Source: Carbonactinospora thermoautotrophica
Lineage (GTDB): Bacteria; Actinomycetota; Actinomycetes; Streptomycetales; Carbonactinosporaceae
Assembly: GCF_001543895.1 (NCBI RefSeq)
Contig: NZ_JYIJ01000016.1
Location: forward strand, 124,001-188,000
DNA length: 64,000 nt
Reading direction: 5' to 3'
Every line of letters begins with the position of its first letter. Position 1 is the stretch's first letter. Positions 1 through 10,356 of this stretch are shown here, piece by piece. The notes beneath the pieces are model-generated. The model did no database searches. It was given only the letters and a program-made list of their open reading frames with translations, and was not told the origin of the DNA. The position numbers and the translations under genes were made by a program.

Positions 1-1067
1 ACGAGGTGGACAAGCTGTCGTCGTTCCTCACCGTGATCCAGCAGGACCCGGTGCTGTCCCAGGTGAAGCTGATCGCCGAGCCGTGGGATGCCGCGGGCGG
101 ATACCAGGTCGGGGAGTTCCCCGCGCTGTGGGCGGAGTGGAACGACAAGTTCCGCGACTCGGTCCGCGACTACTGGCGGGGCGCGCGCAACGACGTGCGG
201 GACCTGGCGTACCGGCTGTCCGGCTCCTCGGACCTGTACGAGGACGACGGGCGCCGCCCGTACGCGTCCATCAACTACGTCACCGCGCACGACGGGTTCA
301 CGCTGCGCGACCTGGTGACGTACGAACGCAAGCACAACAAGGCCAACGGCGAGAACAACCGGGACGGCACCGAGGACAACCGGTCCTGCAACTACGGGGT
401 GGAGGGCGAGACCGACGACCCGGCCATCAACCAGGTGCGCCGCCGGCAGATCCGCAACATGCTGGCGACCCTGCTGCTCTCGACCGGTGTGCCGATGCTC
501 GTGGCCGGTGACGAGATGGGCCGCACCCAACACGGCAACAACAACGCGTACTGCCAGGACAACGAGACCTCCTGGGTCGACTGGGACCTCAAGCCCGAGT
601 GGCGCTCGCTGCTCGACTTCGCCCGCCGGGTCATCCACCTGCGCCGCCGGCACCCGGTGCTGCGCCAGCCCGCGTTCTTCACGGGCGAGCCGGTCTGGCC
701 GGACGGGTTGCCGGACATCGCGTGGTTCACGCCGCAGGGCCGGCAGATGACGCAGGAGGACTGGTTCACGCCGGCCCGCGCACTCGGCATGTACCTGTCC
801 GGGCGCGACATCCGACAGCGCGGCCCGCGCGGCGAACGCGTCCTCGACGACTCGTTCCTGCTGATCGTCCACGCCGACCCCGACCGCATGGCGTTCACGC
901 TCCCAGGCGAGCCCTGGGCCCGGGAGTACGACCTGGTGCTCGACACGACCCTGGACGGCGACCCGGGCGCCCGCGACGGCACCCGGTACCCCGCCGGCAC
1001 GGAGATCCTGCTGGACGGCCGCTCGCTCCTCCTGCTCCGCGCGCTCGGGAACACGCCGCCGCTATGA
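1..1067 (+). CDS. glgX: Glycogen debranching enzyme GlgX, C-terminal part (5' end outside window)
   Basis: This is the C-terminal half of an isoamylase-type debranching enzyme (GH13), which hydrolyses alpha-1,6 branches of phosphorylase-limited glycogen. The frame is open from the first base, and the valine codon at 6 is internal. Visible blocks are IAEPWD, NYVTAHDGFTLRDL (catalytic-site His-Asp) and AGDEMGRTQHGNNNAYCQD followed by SWVDWDL, all typical of GlgX. About 354 residues are present against roughly 700 in the family, so the N-terminal half lies to the left. The gene converges on glgP, whose product shortens the outer chains GlgX then debranches. Confidence 0.93.
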   Translation, partial: EVDKLSSFLTVIQQDPVLSQVKLIAEPWDAAGGYQVGEFPALWAEWNDKFRDSVRDYWRGARNDVRDLAYRLSGSSDLYEDDGRRPYASINYVTAHDGFTLRDLVTYERKHNKANGENNRDGTEDNRSCNYGVEGETDDPAINQVRRRQIRNMLATLLLSTGVPMLVAGDEMGRTQHGNNNAYCQDNETSWVDWDLKPEWRSLLDFARRVIHLRRRHPVLRQPAFFTGEPVWPDGLPDIAWFTPQGRQMTQEDWFTPARALGMYLSGRDIRQRGPRGERVLDDSFLLIVHADPDRMAFTLPGEPWAREYDLVLDTTLDGDPGARDGTRYPAGTEILLDGRSLLLLRALGNTPPL

Positions 1068-1403
1068 CTAGCCACCGTGACTCGGCTACTCGGGAAAAAC
1101 CCGTGTCACCGGGTCGGGTTGGTTTTTGGCCCGGGTGGGTGACAGGCGCGTGAACACCGTCGGCGGCCTGATTAGCATCCCGATGGTTCCGACCGGGCCT
1201 GGGATGCGGGATCCCAGGCTCCGGGACCCGTCTTCCGGGCGGTACGGGGCTGCCCGGGGGAGCGCGAGAGGAGAGGAAGGGAGCAGCGGGGACTTCGCCG
1301 GCTCAGCGGGCCGCGAGGGCCTCGCCCGGCGCGGTGGTGGCGATCCCGCGGGTGATGACGGAAGTGACGACGGTTCGGGTCAGATCCCGCGTTTTCGGCG
1401 TTG

Positions 1404-1435
1404 TCGTCCCACGCGTGCGTCGACGCGTGGGACGA
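1404..1435. terminator. Strong hairpin in glgX/glgP intergenic region
   Basis: Perfect 13-bp arms, TCGTCCCACGCGT and its complement, flank the 6-nt loop GCGTCG. No T-tract follows, as is common for actinobacterial terminators. It could serve either converging gene but lies 336 nt past glgX, so its role is uncertain. Confidence 0.5.
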
Positions 1436-1528
1436 GCCGGGTCGCTGTCCGCCGCGCCGGCCGGGCACGGGCCGCGGGCGACCACCGCGCTTGTTGCGGG
1501 AACCCCTCGTAGCCTTTTCTGACTAGTC

Positions 1529-1562
1529 GTGAGGGGCCAAGCGGGCGTTGCCCGCTTCTCAC
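1529..1562. terminator. Bulged hairpin
   Basis: An inner 8-bp stem AAGCGGGC/GCCCGCTT with loop GTT is extended by GTGAG/CTCAC across a 5-nt bulge. It sits between converging glgX and glgP. It may be a terminator or a structured RNA 3' end. Confidence 0.4.
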
Positions 1563-1843
1563 CTATTACAACCTCTATGACCAAGAGCCTCTGACGATCT
1601 TGTTTCACCGATCCGGGTGATTGATCTTGACCGGTGACGCAGGTCGGTCCGGACCGATCTGACTACCGCTTCCAACGGTCAGAGGCTATGCACCAGATCG
1701 CGTCAAGCGGAGCCAGAGGCGGGGTCACGCACCGGGAGAGCTGGCCGGAGCACCCCGGCCGAGGCAGGCGGGAAGCGGTCCGCGAGACCGAGGCCCGGGG
1801 TGCCGCCGGGGCCTCGGTCTCGCCTCGGTTTCGTGAGCCGGGT

Positions 1844-4444
1844 TCAGCGCAGCGCGGACCCGTCGGTCATGCCGGTCGGGATGGGGGGCAGGGTGACCAG
1901 GCCAAGCTCGGCCTGGGACGCCAGCAGCGGGTGGTGCGGCAGGACCCGGACCGTGTACCCGAAGGAACCGGTGCGGTCGAGGTCGACGGTGCCCTCGTAC
2001 CGGTAGCGGCCGCCGTCGTCCTGGCCCACGGCCTTCAGCGACTCGGTGCGCGTGTCGGTGAGGTTGTCGTGCTCGTCCACGTGGCCGTACACGACCTGGA
2101 CGTCGACGTCGTCGGGGCTGAGCTGGCCGAGGGAGACGAGCGCGCGCAGCGACAGCGCGTGGCCGATCTCGGCGGTCTCGCCCGTGCCGGAGGACTCGAC
2201 GTGGTCGATGCGGACCTCGTGCCAGGCGGCGCGGACCCGCGCCTTCCAGGCGGCGAGCGCCCGGGCGCCGGCACACCCGTCGGCCGTCATCGCCCGGGCG
2301 GACCAGGCGGCGGGGGTGTACAGCTGGGTCACGTAGTCCTTGAGCATCCGGCTCGCGAGCACCTTGGGGCCGAGCGAGCGCAGAGTGTGGCGGACCATCT
2401 CGATCCAGCGGACGGGCAGGCCACGGTCGTTGCGGTCGTAGAACCGGGGCGCGACCGTGTGCTCGATGAGGTCGTACAGGGCGGTGGCCTCGAGGTTGTC
2501 GCGGTGGTCGGGGTCCTCGACGCCGTCGGCGCTGGGGATCGCCCAGCCGTTCCCGCCGTCGAACCACTCGTCCCACCAGCCGTCGAGGATGGAGACGTTG
2601 AGCACGCCGTTGAGGGCGGCCTTCATGCCCGAGGTGCCGCAGGCCTCCAGCGGACGCAGCGGGTTGTTGAGCCACACGTCGACGCCGGGGATGAGCCGCT
2701 GGGCCATCGCCATGTCGTAGTCGGGCAGGAAGACGATCCGGTGCCGGACGTCCTCGGAGTCGGTGAAGCGGACCATCTCCTGGATGAGCCGCTTGCCGCC
2801 GTCGTCGGCCGGGTGCGCCTTGCCCGCGATGACGATCTGGATGGGCCGCTCCTCGTCGAGCAGCAGCCGCCGCAGCCGGTCCTTGTCGCGGAGCATGAGG
2901 GTGAGCCGCTTGTAGGAGGGGACCCGCCGGGCGAAGCCGATGGTCAGCACGTCCGGGTCGAGGACGCCGTCCACCCAGCCGAGCTCGGCGTCGCTGGCGC
3001 CGCGCTGCTTCCAGGAGGCGTACAGGCGCTGGCGGACCTCCTCGACCAGCTGGGCGCGCAGCCGCTGGCGAACCGCCCAGATCTCGTGGTCGGGGATCTG
3101 GTCCACGAGGTCCCAGTCGCCCTCCCCGTTCCGCAGCAGCCGGCCGAACCGCATGCCGGCCAGGCCCAGCACCTCGCGGTCGACCCAGGTGCTGGCGTGC
3201 ACGCCGTTGGTGATCGAGGTGATCGGCACCTCGGCGGCGTCGAAGCCGGGCCACAGGCCGTTGAACATCTCGCGGCTGACGTGGCCGTGCAAGGTGCTGA
3301 CGCCGTTGGAACGCTGGGCGAGGCGCAGCCCCATGACGGCCATGTTGAACACGTTGGGGTCGCCGCCGGGGTACGTCTCGGCGCCGAGTTCGAGCACCTT
3401 GTGCAGCGGCACGCTCGCAACCTCGTTCTCGCCGCCGAAGTAGCGCTCGATCTGGTCGCGGCCGAACCGGTCGATGCCGGCGGGGACGGGCGTGTGGGTG
3501 GTGAAGACCGTACCGGCGCGGACCGCCTCCAGGGCCTCTTCGAAGGTGAGGCCGTCGTCGACCAGTTCGCGGATCCGCTCCAGGCCGAGGAACCCGGCGT
3601 GGCCCTCGTTGGTGTGGTAGACCTCCGGCTCCGGGTGGCCGGTGAGCCGGCAGTAGACCCGCAGCGCGCGCACGCCGCCGATGCCGAGCAGCATCTCCTG
3701 CTCGAGCCGGTGGTCGCTGTTGCCGCCGTAGAGCCGGTCGGTCACCTCGCGGGCGTACGGCTCGTTCTCCTCGACGTCGGAGTCGAGCAGGAGCAGCGGG
3801 ACGCGACCGACCTGTGCCTTCCAGATGCGGGCGAGGAGGTCGATGCCGCCGGACAGCCCGACCCGAACCGTTGCCGGGCTCCCGTCGGGCTCGCGCAGCA
3901 GCGTCAGCGGCATGTTGTGCGGGTCGAGGACCGGGTAGCGCTCCTGCTGCCAGCCCTCGCGGGACAGCGACTGCCGGAAGTAGCCCTGGTGATAGAGCAG
4001 GCCGACACCGATGATCGGCACCCCGAGGTCGCTGGCGGTCTTGAGGTGGTCACCGGCCAGGATGCCGAGCCCTCCGGAGTACTGCGGCAGCACGGCGGTG
4101 ATGCCGAACTCCGGCGAGAAGTACGCGATGGCGCGGGGGGCGTCGGGCAGGCTCTGGTACCAACGGTCGCCGGTCAGGTACTCCTCCAGGTCGGCCGCTG
4201 CCTCCCGCAATCGTCGGAGGAACCCCGGGTCGTGCGCGAGCTCGGCCAGGCGCTCCGGCGACACCGCGCCGAGCAGGCGGACCGGGTCGTGTCCGACGTC
4301 CTGCCAGGTCTGCGGGTCGATGCTCGCGAACAGGTCCTGGTACTCCGGTTCCCAGGACCACCGAAGGTTCATCGCGAGTTCACCCAGCGCCTTCAGCGGC
4401 TCGGGCAGGACCGTGCGTACGGTGAATCGGCGGATTGCTCTCAC
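1844..4444 (-). CDS. glgP: Alpha-glucan (glycogen/maltodextrin) phosphorylase
   Basis: Phosphorolysis of alpha-1,4-glucan ends to glucose-1-phosphate (GT35). At 866 aa it is the longer actinobacterial form, with a DUF3417 N-terminal region (NLRWSWEPEYQDLF near residue 30) before the phosphorylase core. The pyridoxal-phosphate lysine motif EACGTSGMKAALNG and the KRLTLMLRDKDRL block are present. The GTG start at 4444 begins the conserved MRAIRRFTVRTVLPEPL-type N-terminus. It is transcribed away from glgE across an 800-bp shared control region. The GT35/DUF3417 family also includes enzymes preferring maltodextrins, so exact chain preference is not readable from sequence. Confidence 0.93.
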   Translation of the reverse strand: MRAIRRFTVRTVLPEPLKALGELAMNLRWSWEPEYQDLFASIDPQTWQDVGHDPVRLLGAVSPERLAELAHDPGFLRRLREAAADLEEYLTGDRWYQSLPDAPRAIAYFSPEFGITAVLPQYSGGLGILAGDHLKTASDLGVPIIGVGLLYHQGYFRQSLSREGWQQERYPVLDPHNMPLTLLREPDGSPATVRVGLSGGIDLLARIWKAQVGRVPLLLLDSDVEENEPYAREVTDRLYGGNSDHRLEQEMLLGIGGVRALRVYCRLTGHPEPEVYHTNEGHAGFLGLERIRELVDDGLTFEEALEAVRAGTVFTTHTPVPAGIDRFGRDQIERYFGGENEVASVPLHKVLELGAETYPGGDPNVFNMAVMGLRLAQRSNGVSTLHGHVSREMFNGLWPGFDAAEVPITSITNGVHASTWVDREVLGLAGMRFGRLLRNGEGDWDLVDQIPDHEIWAVRQRLRAQLVEEVRQRLYASWKQRGASDAELGWVDGVLDPDVLTIGFARRVPSYKRLTLMLRDKDRLRRLLLDEERPIQIVIAGKAHPADDGGKRLIQEMVRFTDSEDVRHRIVFLPDYDMAMAQRLIPGVDVWLNNPLRPLEACGTSGMKAALNGVLNVSILDGWWDEWFDGGNGWAIPSADGVEDPDHRDNLEATALYDLIEHTVAPRFYDRNDRGLPVRWIEMVRHTLRSLGPKVLASRMLKDYVTQLYTPAAWSARAMTADGCAGARALAAWKARVRAAWHEVRIDHVESSGTGETAEIGHALSLRALVSLGQLSPDDVDVQVVYGHVDEHDNLTDTRTESLKAVGQDDGGRYRYEGTVDLDRTGSFGYTVRVLPHHPLLASQAELGLVTLPPIPTGMTDGSALR

Positions 4445-5242
4445 GAGATTCGACCCTAGCCTGATTTGCCGCTTCTTTGCGACAGCATGTGCCTTTCTCT
4501 TGCAAGACTAGCAAGAACTTGCGTTGGTCCGATCTTTCGGAACAATCGAAGAGAGCAGACTCGCATCCCGTCGCGGGTCCGGTCGTCGTCGCAGGTGCAG
4601 CCTTTTCGGGGCACCGCGGGACCGGTGGACAGCCAGGGGCGGACGCTGCAAGACCACGGCAGCACCGCGACATGGTCGGGCTCCGCACGGGACGAGCGCG
4701 TGCCCCTTCACCCGCTGTTACTGAGCCCTGGGTGTGCCCCCCACGCCGACCCGGATGTGGGCTTTCCCACACCCGCAGACCACACGTTCGCGTGCGAGCA
4801 CGTGGCGAATGGCGTATCTCGCGCGTGCGTTGTGGACTGGGTGGGTCAGTATCGCGCACGGGCGCGCGCATCCGCGCGGGCCGGCTCCGAGGGAACAACC
4901 AGCCAGGTGAGGGGTGACCATGGGGCGCATCGCGCGGATGCTCCACCCCGAGGGGACGAGCCTCCGCACCGGGGAACACCCCTGCGGCGTGAGCCGCCGT
5001 TCCCGCTGTTCCGCGTCGCTGCGCGCCCACTGCGGCCAGGCCGAGCGGGGCCGATCCTCCGCCGACGGGCACGGTGGCCAGGGTGAGGACTTACCGGCCG
5101 ATCCACGCCGGTGAGCTGCCGGCCAATCGTCGCCTTACGCTGCTTTGCTGGGGTTATGCCCCGTACGCGCGTCATGACCAGCCGATCTCAACCCGCCGAC
5201 TCCTGACCGACCGCCCACGTCCTGACAGTAGGTATCGAGCCC
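4445..5242. promoter_or_regulatory. Divergent control region between glgP and the glgE operon
   Basis: About 800 bases without a convincing gene. Open frames on both strands here have random composition. It must carry the promoters of glgP (minus) and glgE-treS-mak-glgB (plus). The clearest elements are the CTTGC-type repeats at 4498-4522 and a small TGTGGG-CTTT-CCCACA stem at 4756-4771. No strong ribosome site precedes the glgE ATG. Confidence 0.55.
4498..4522. promoter_or_regulatory. Candidate LacI-family (MalR-type) operator
   Basis: A perfect palindrome TCTTGCAAGA (4498-4507) is followed after 3 nt by GCAAG-AA-CTTGC (4511-4522). CTTGCA/TGCAAG repeats are described upstream of actinomycete maltose and amylase genes bound by MalR/Reg1. 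The position, 54-78 nt upstream of the glgP start, fits repression. The link to MalR is inference. Confidence 0.45.
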
Positions 5243-7224
5243 ATGATTGGACGCATCCCGATCGTCGACATCCGCCCGCTCGTCGACTGCGGACGCCGGC
5301 CCGCCAAGGCCGTCGTCGGCGAGACCTTCACGGTGAGCGCCACGATCTTCCGGGAGGGGCACGACGCGGTGAACGCCAACGTCGTGCTCGTCGACCCGCG
5401 CGGCCAGAAGGGCCCGTGGACGCCGATGCGGCTGATCGCGCCCGGTACCGACCGCTGGGCCGCGGAGGTGACCCCCACCGTCGAGGGGGCCTGGACGTAC
5501 CAGATCGAGGCGTGGAGCGACCCGATCACCACCTGGCGGGACGCGGCCAGCAAGAAGATCCCGGCCGGGGTCGACGTGGAGCTGATGCTGGAGGAGGGCG
5601 CGCTGCTGCTGCACCGCGCCGCCCGTGGGGTGCCGCGCGGCTCGCAGCGGCAGGTGATCCTGGACGCGGCGACCGCGCTGCGCGACGCCAGCCGCCCGCC
5701 GATGGCCCGGCTGGCCGCGGCGCTCACCTCCGAGGTGACGAACGTGCTCGCCCAGTATCCGCTGCGCGAGCTGGTCACCGCGAGCGACCCGCTGCCGCTG
5801 TGGGTGGACCGGCAACGCGCGCTGTTCGGCTCCTGGTACGAGTTCTTCGTCCGGTCCGAGGGCGCGGTCGTCGATCCGACCGGGACGGTGCCGCCGAAGT
5901 CCGGCACGTTCCGCACGGCCATGAAGCGCCTGGAGGCGATCGCGGACGCCGGGTTCGACGTGGTGTACCTGCCGCCGATCCACCCGATCGGGCACACCCA
6001 CCGCAAGGGCCCGAACAACTCGCTGGTCGCCGGCCCGCACGACCCGGGCTCGCCGTGGGCGATCGGCTCGGAGGAGGGCGGCCACGACGCCATCCACCCG
6101 GACCTCGGCACGTTCGAGGACTTCGACGCGTTCGTGGCCCGCGCCCGCGAGCTGGGCCTGGAGATCGCGCTGGACCTGGCGCTGCAGTGTTCCCCGGACC
6201 ACCCGTGGGTGCACAAGCACCCCGAGTGGTTCACGATCCGGGCCGACGGGTCGATCGCGTACGCGGAGAACCCGCCCAAGCAGTACCAGGACATCTACCC
6301 GCTGAACTTCGACAACGACCCGGCGGGCCTGTACCAGGAGATCCTGCGGATCGTCCGGCTGTGGATGAGCCACGGGGTCCGGATCTTCCGGGTGGACAAC
6401 CCGCACACCAAGCCGCTGGACTTCTGGGAGTGGCTGCTCGACGAGGTCAGGAAGACCGACCCGGACGTGCTGTTCCTGGCCGAGGCGTTCACCCGGCCGG
6501 CCATGATGCACACCCTGGCCAAGATCGGCTTCCACCAGTCGTACACGTACTTCACCTGGCGTAACACCAAGTGGGAGCTCACCGAGTACATGCAGGAGCT
6601 CACCGGGGACGCGGCCAGCTACATGCGCCCGAACTTCTTCGTCAACACCCCCGACATCCTGCACGAGTACCTGCAGTACGGGGGCAAGCCGGCGTTCAAG
6701 ATACGCGCGGTGCTGGCGGCCATGCTGTCCCCGACCTGGGGCGTGTACGCCGGGTACGAGCTGTTCGAGAACACCCCGCGCGAGCCCGGGAGCGAGGAGT
6801 ACCTGGACTCGGAGAAGTACCAGTACCGTCCCCGCGACTGGGAGACCGCCGAGCGCGAGGGCCGCACGCTCACCCCGTACCTCAAGAAGCTCAACCTGCT
6901 GCGCCGCCAGCACCCTGCGTTGCAGCAGTTGCGCAACCTCCGGTTCCACGACGTGGACAACGACGCGATGATCGTGTTCTCCAAGCTCGCCCGCGTCGGG
7001 GACCATGAGGACCGCGTGCTCGTCGTGGTGAACCTCGACCCGCACAACACGCGGGAGGCGACCGTCCACCTGAACATGCCCGAACTGGGTCTTGGCTGGG
7101 ACGAGTCGTTCGTGGTCCACGACGAGTTGACTGGTGCTGACTACCGCTGGCACCAGCACAACTACGTCCGTCTCGACCCCGCCGTCGAGCCCGCGCACAT
7201 CTTCACCGTCCGCAGGAGCGTCAC

Positions 7225-7228
<4 letters not shown>
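5243..7228 (+). CDS. glgE: Alpha-1,4-glucan:maltose-1-phosphate maltosyltransferase
   Basis: Extends alpha-1,4-glucans with maltosyl units from maltose-1-phosphate (GH13_3). 661 aa, close to S. coelicolor GlgE (about 675). The start is set by the conserved [23 protein letters not shown]-terminal region. The nucleophile is Asp385 in [15 protein letters not shown] and the acid/base Glu414 in [10 protein letters not shown], the same 29-residue spacing as Asp394/Glu423 of the streptomycete enzyme. It heads an operon: its TGA overlaps the treS GTG by 4 nt. With TreS and Mak upstream in the pathway and GlgB after it, this is the complete GlgE route from trehalose to branched glucan. Confidence 0.97.
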
Positions 7229-8927
<1,699 letters not shown>

Positions 8928-8931
<4 letters not shown>

Positions 8932-10313
8932 CGGAAACGGACACGACTCGACTGCACGGGCTCGCGGGACTCGACGAGCGGCTTCGGGACTGGCTGCCGG
9001 GCCAACGGTGGTTCGGGGGCAAGGGACGCGAGATCCGTGACGTCGAGCTGGTGTCCGTGACACCCCTGGTGGGCGGCGACCCGGCGATGTACCACCTCGT
9101 GGCCGCCGTCCACCAGGACGGGTTCACCGACCGGTACCAACTGCTCCTCGGCGTCCGGCGGTACCTGCCGCACCGGCTGCTGCACTGCGGGATCGGCGAG
9201 ATCGAGGCCGGGCACGCCTACGACGCCGCGCACGACTCCGAGATGACCCGCTGGGTGCTGGAACGGCTGCACGAGGGCGCGACCGTGGGCCCGCTACGGT
9301 TCCACCGTCTGGAGAACGCCGACTTCCGCACCGATCTCGCCAGCCTGGTCATGGGGGTCGAGCAGTCCAACACCTCGATGGTGTTCGGTGACCAGCTGAT
9401 CCTGAAGATGTTCCGCAAGCTGATGCCGGGCGTGAACCCGGACCTGGAGCTCACGCTGGCGCTGGCGGCCGCGGGCTCGCCGCACGTCGCCGACCCCTAC
9501 GCCTGGTACGAGATGACCGTCGGCGGCGAGACCACCACGCTCGGCATGCTGCAGCGCTTCCTGCACACCGCGACCGACGGCTGGGAGCTGGCGATCACCA
9601 GCGTCCGCGACCTGTACGCCGAGGCCGACCTGCACCCCGACGAGGTGGGCGGGGACTTCGCGCCGGAGGCGTTCCGGCTGGGCATGGCCACCGCCGAGGT
9701 CCACCACGACCTGGCGGCGACGCTGCCCACCGCGACCGTGGGCGGGGTGGAGCTGGCGGCACTGGCCGAGGCCATGACGCACCGGCTGCGCCAGGCGGCC
9801 GAGGCGGTGCCGGAGCTGGCCCCGTACGCGCCGGCGCTGCAGACCGCGTTCACCGACCTCGCGGCCCTGGAGCAGCCGGTGCCGGTGCAGCGCATCCACG
9901 GCGACTACCACCTGGGCCAGGTGCTGCGCACGCCGACCGGCTGGGTCCTCACCGACTTCGAGGGCGAGCCGACCCGGCCGCTGGCCGAGCGGCGCGCCCT
10001 GCACTCGCCGATCAAAGACGTGGCCGGCATGCTGCGGTCCTTCGACTACGCGGCCCGGCACCTGCTCGCCGACCACGCCGGCCAGCCGGAGCAGGAGCAG
10101 CTGGAGTACCGGGCCGTGGAGTGGGCCGAGCGGAACCGGACCGCGTTCTGCGACGGCTACGCCGAGGCGGCCGGGTCCGACCCGCGCGAGCAGGCGGTGC
10201 TGCTGCGAGCCTTCGAGACCGACAAGGTCGTGTACGAGGTCATGTACGAGGCCCGCAACCGGCCGAGCTGGCTGCCCATTCCCCTGTCGGCCGCCCAACG
10301 GCTGGCCGGCTGA
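8928..10313 (+). CDS. mak: Maltokinase
   Basis: Phosphorylates maltose to maltose-1-phosphate with ATP, feeding GlgE; formerly annotated Pep2. 461 aa, the usual family length. The N-terminal cap domain reads [18 protein letters not shown], and the phosphotransferase-type catalytic loop is [12 protein letters not shown] (about residue 325) followed by TDFEGEP, the APH-like HxD and DFE signatures. ATG overlaps the treS TGA (ATGA). It lies between treS and glgB as in streptomycetes. Confidence 0.95.
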
Positions 10314-10356
10314 CCGAACTCGTACCCCATAACCGCATACGGAGGAGGAGCTCCCG

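Larger units (their letters stand above)
1068..1843. other. Convergent intergenic region glgX/glgP with several inverted repeats
   Basis: These 776 bases lie between two converging genes. Open frames here lack recognisable protein sequence and ribosome sites, so I call no gene. The stretch holds a 13-bp-arm hairpin (1404-1435), a bulged hairpin (1529-1562), a 14-bp palindrome (1644-1657) and a 10-bp inverted pair, AGCCTCTGAC at 1586-1595 and its complement at 1678-1687. Confidence 0.6.

Noticed and set aside
1303..1608. Possible 101-aa minus-strand gene between glgX and glgP
   Set aside because: It crosses strong hairpins and has no recognisable domain; treated as intergenic.
1586..1687. Insertion-sequence ends suggested by the 10-bp inverted pair
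   Set aside because: Only 82 bp lie between the arms, with no transposase remnant and no flanking target duplication.
1634..4459. Very long open frame (941 codons) on the plus strand opposite glgP
   Set aside because: It is antisense to a well-supported phosphorylase gene, with low-complexity Val/Gly/Ala/Arg composition typical of GC-rich shadow frames.
4466..5086. Possible 206-aa plus-strand gene between glgP and glgE
   Set aside because: No ribosome site, Arg/Pro-rich random composition, and it lies within a region expected to hold two promoters.
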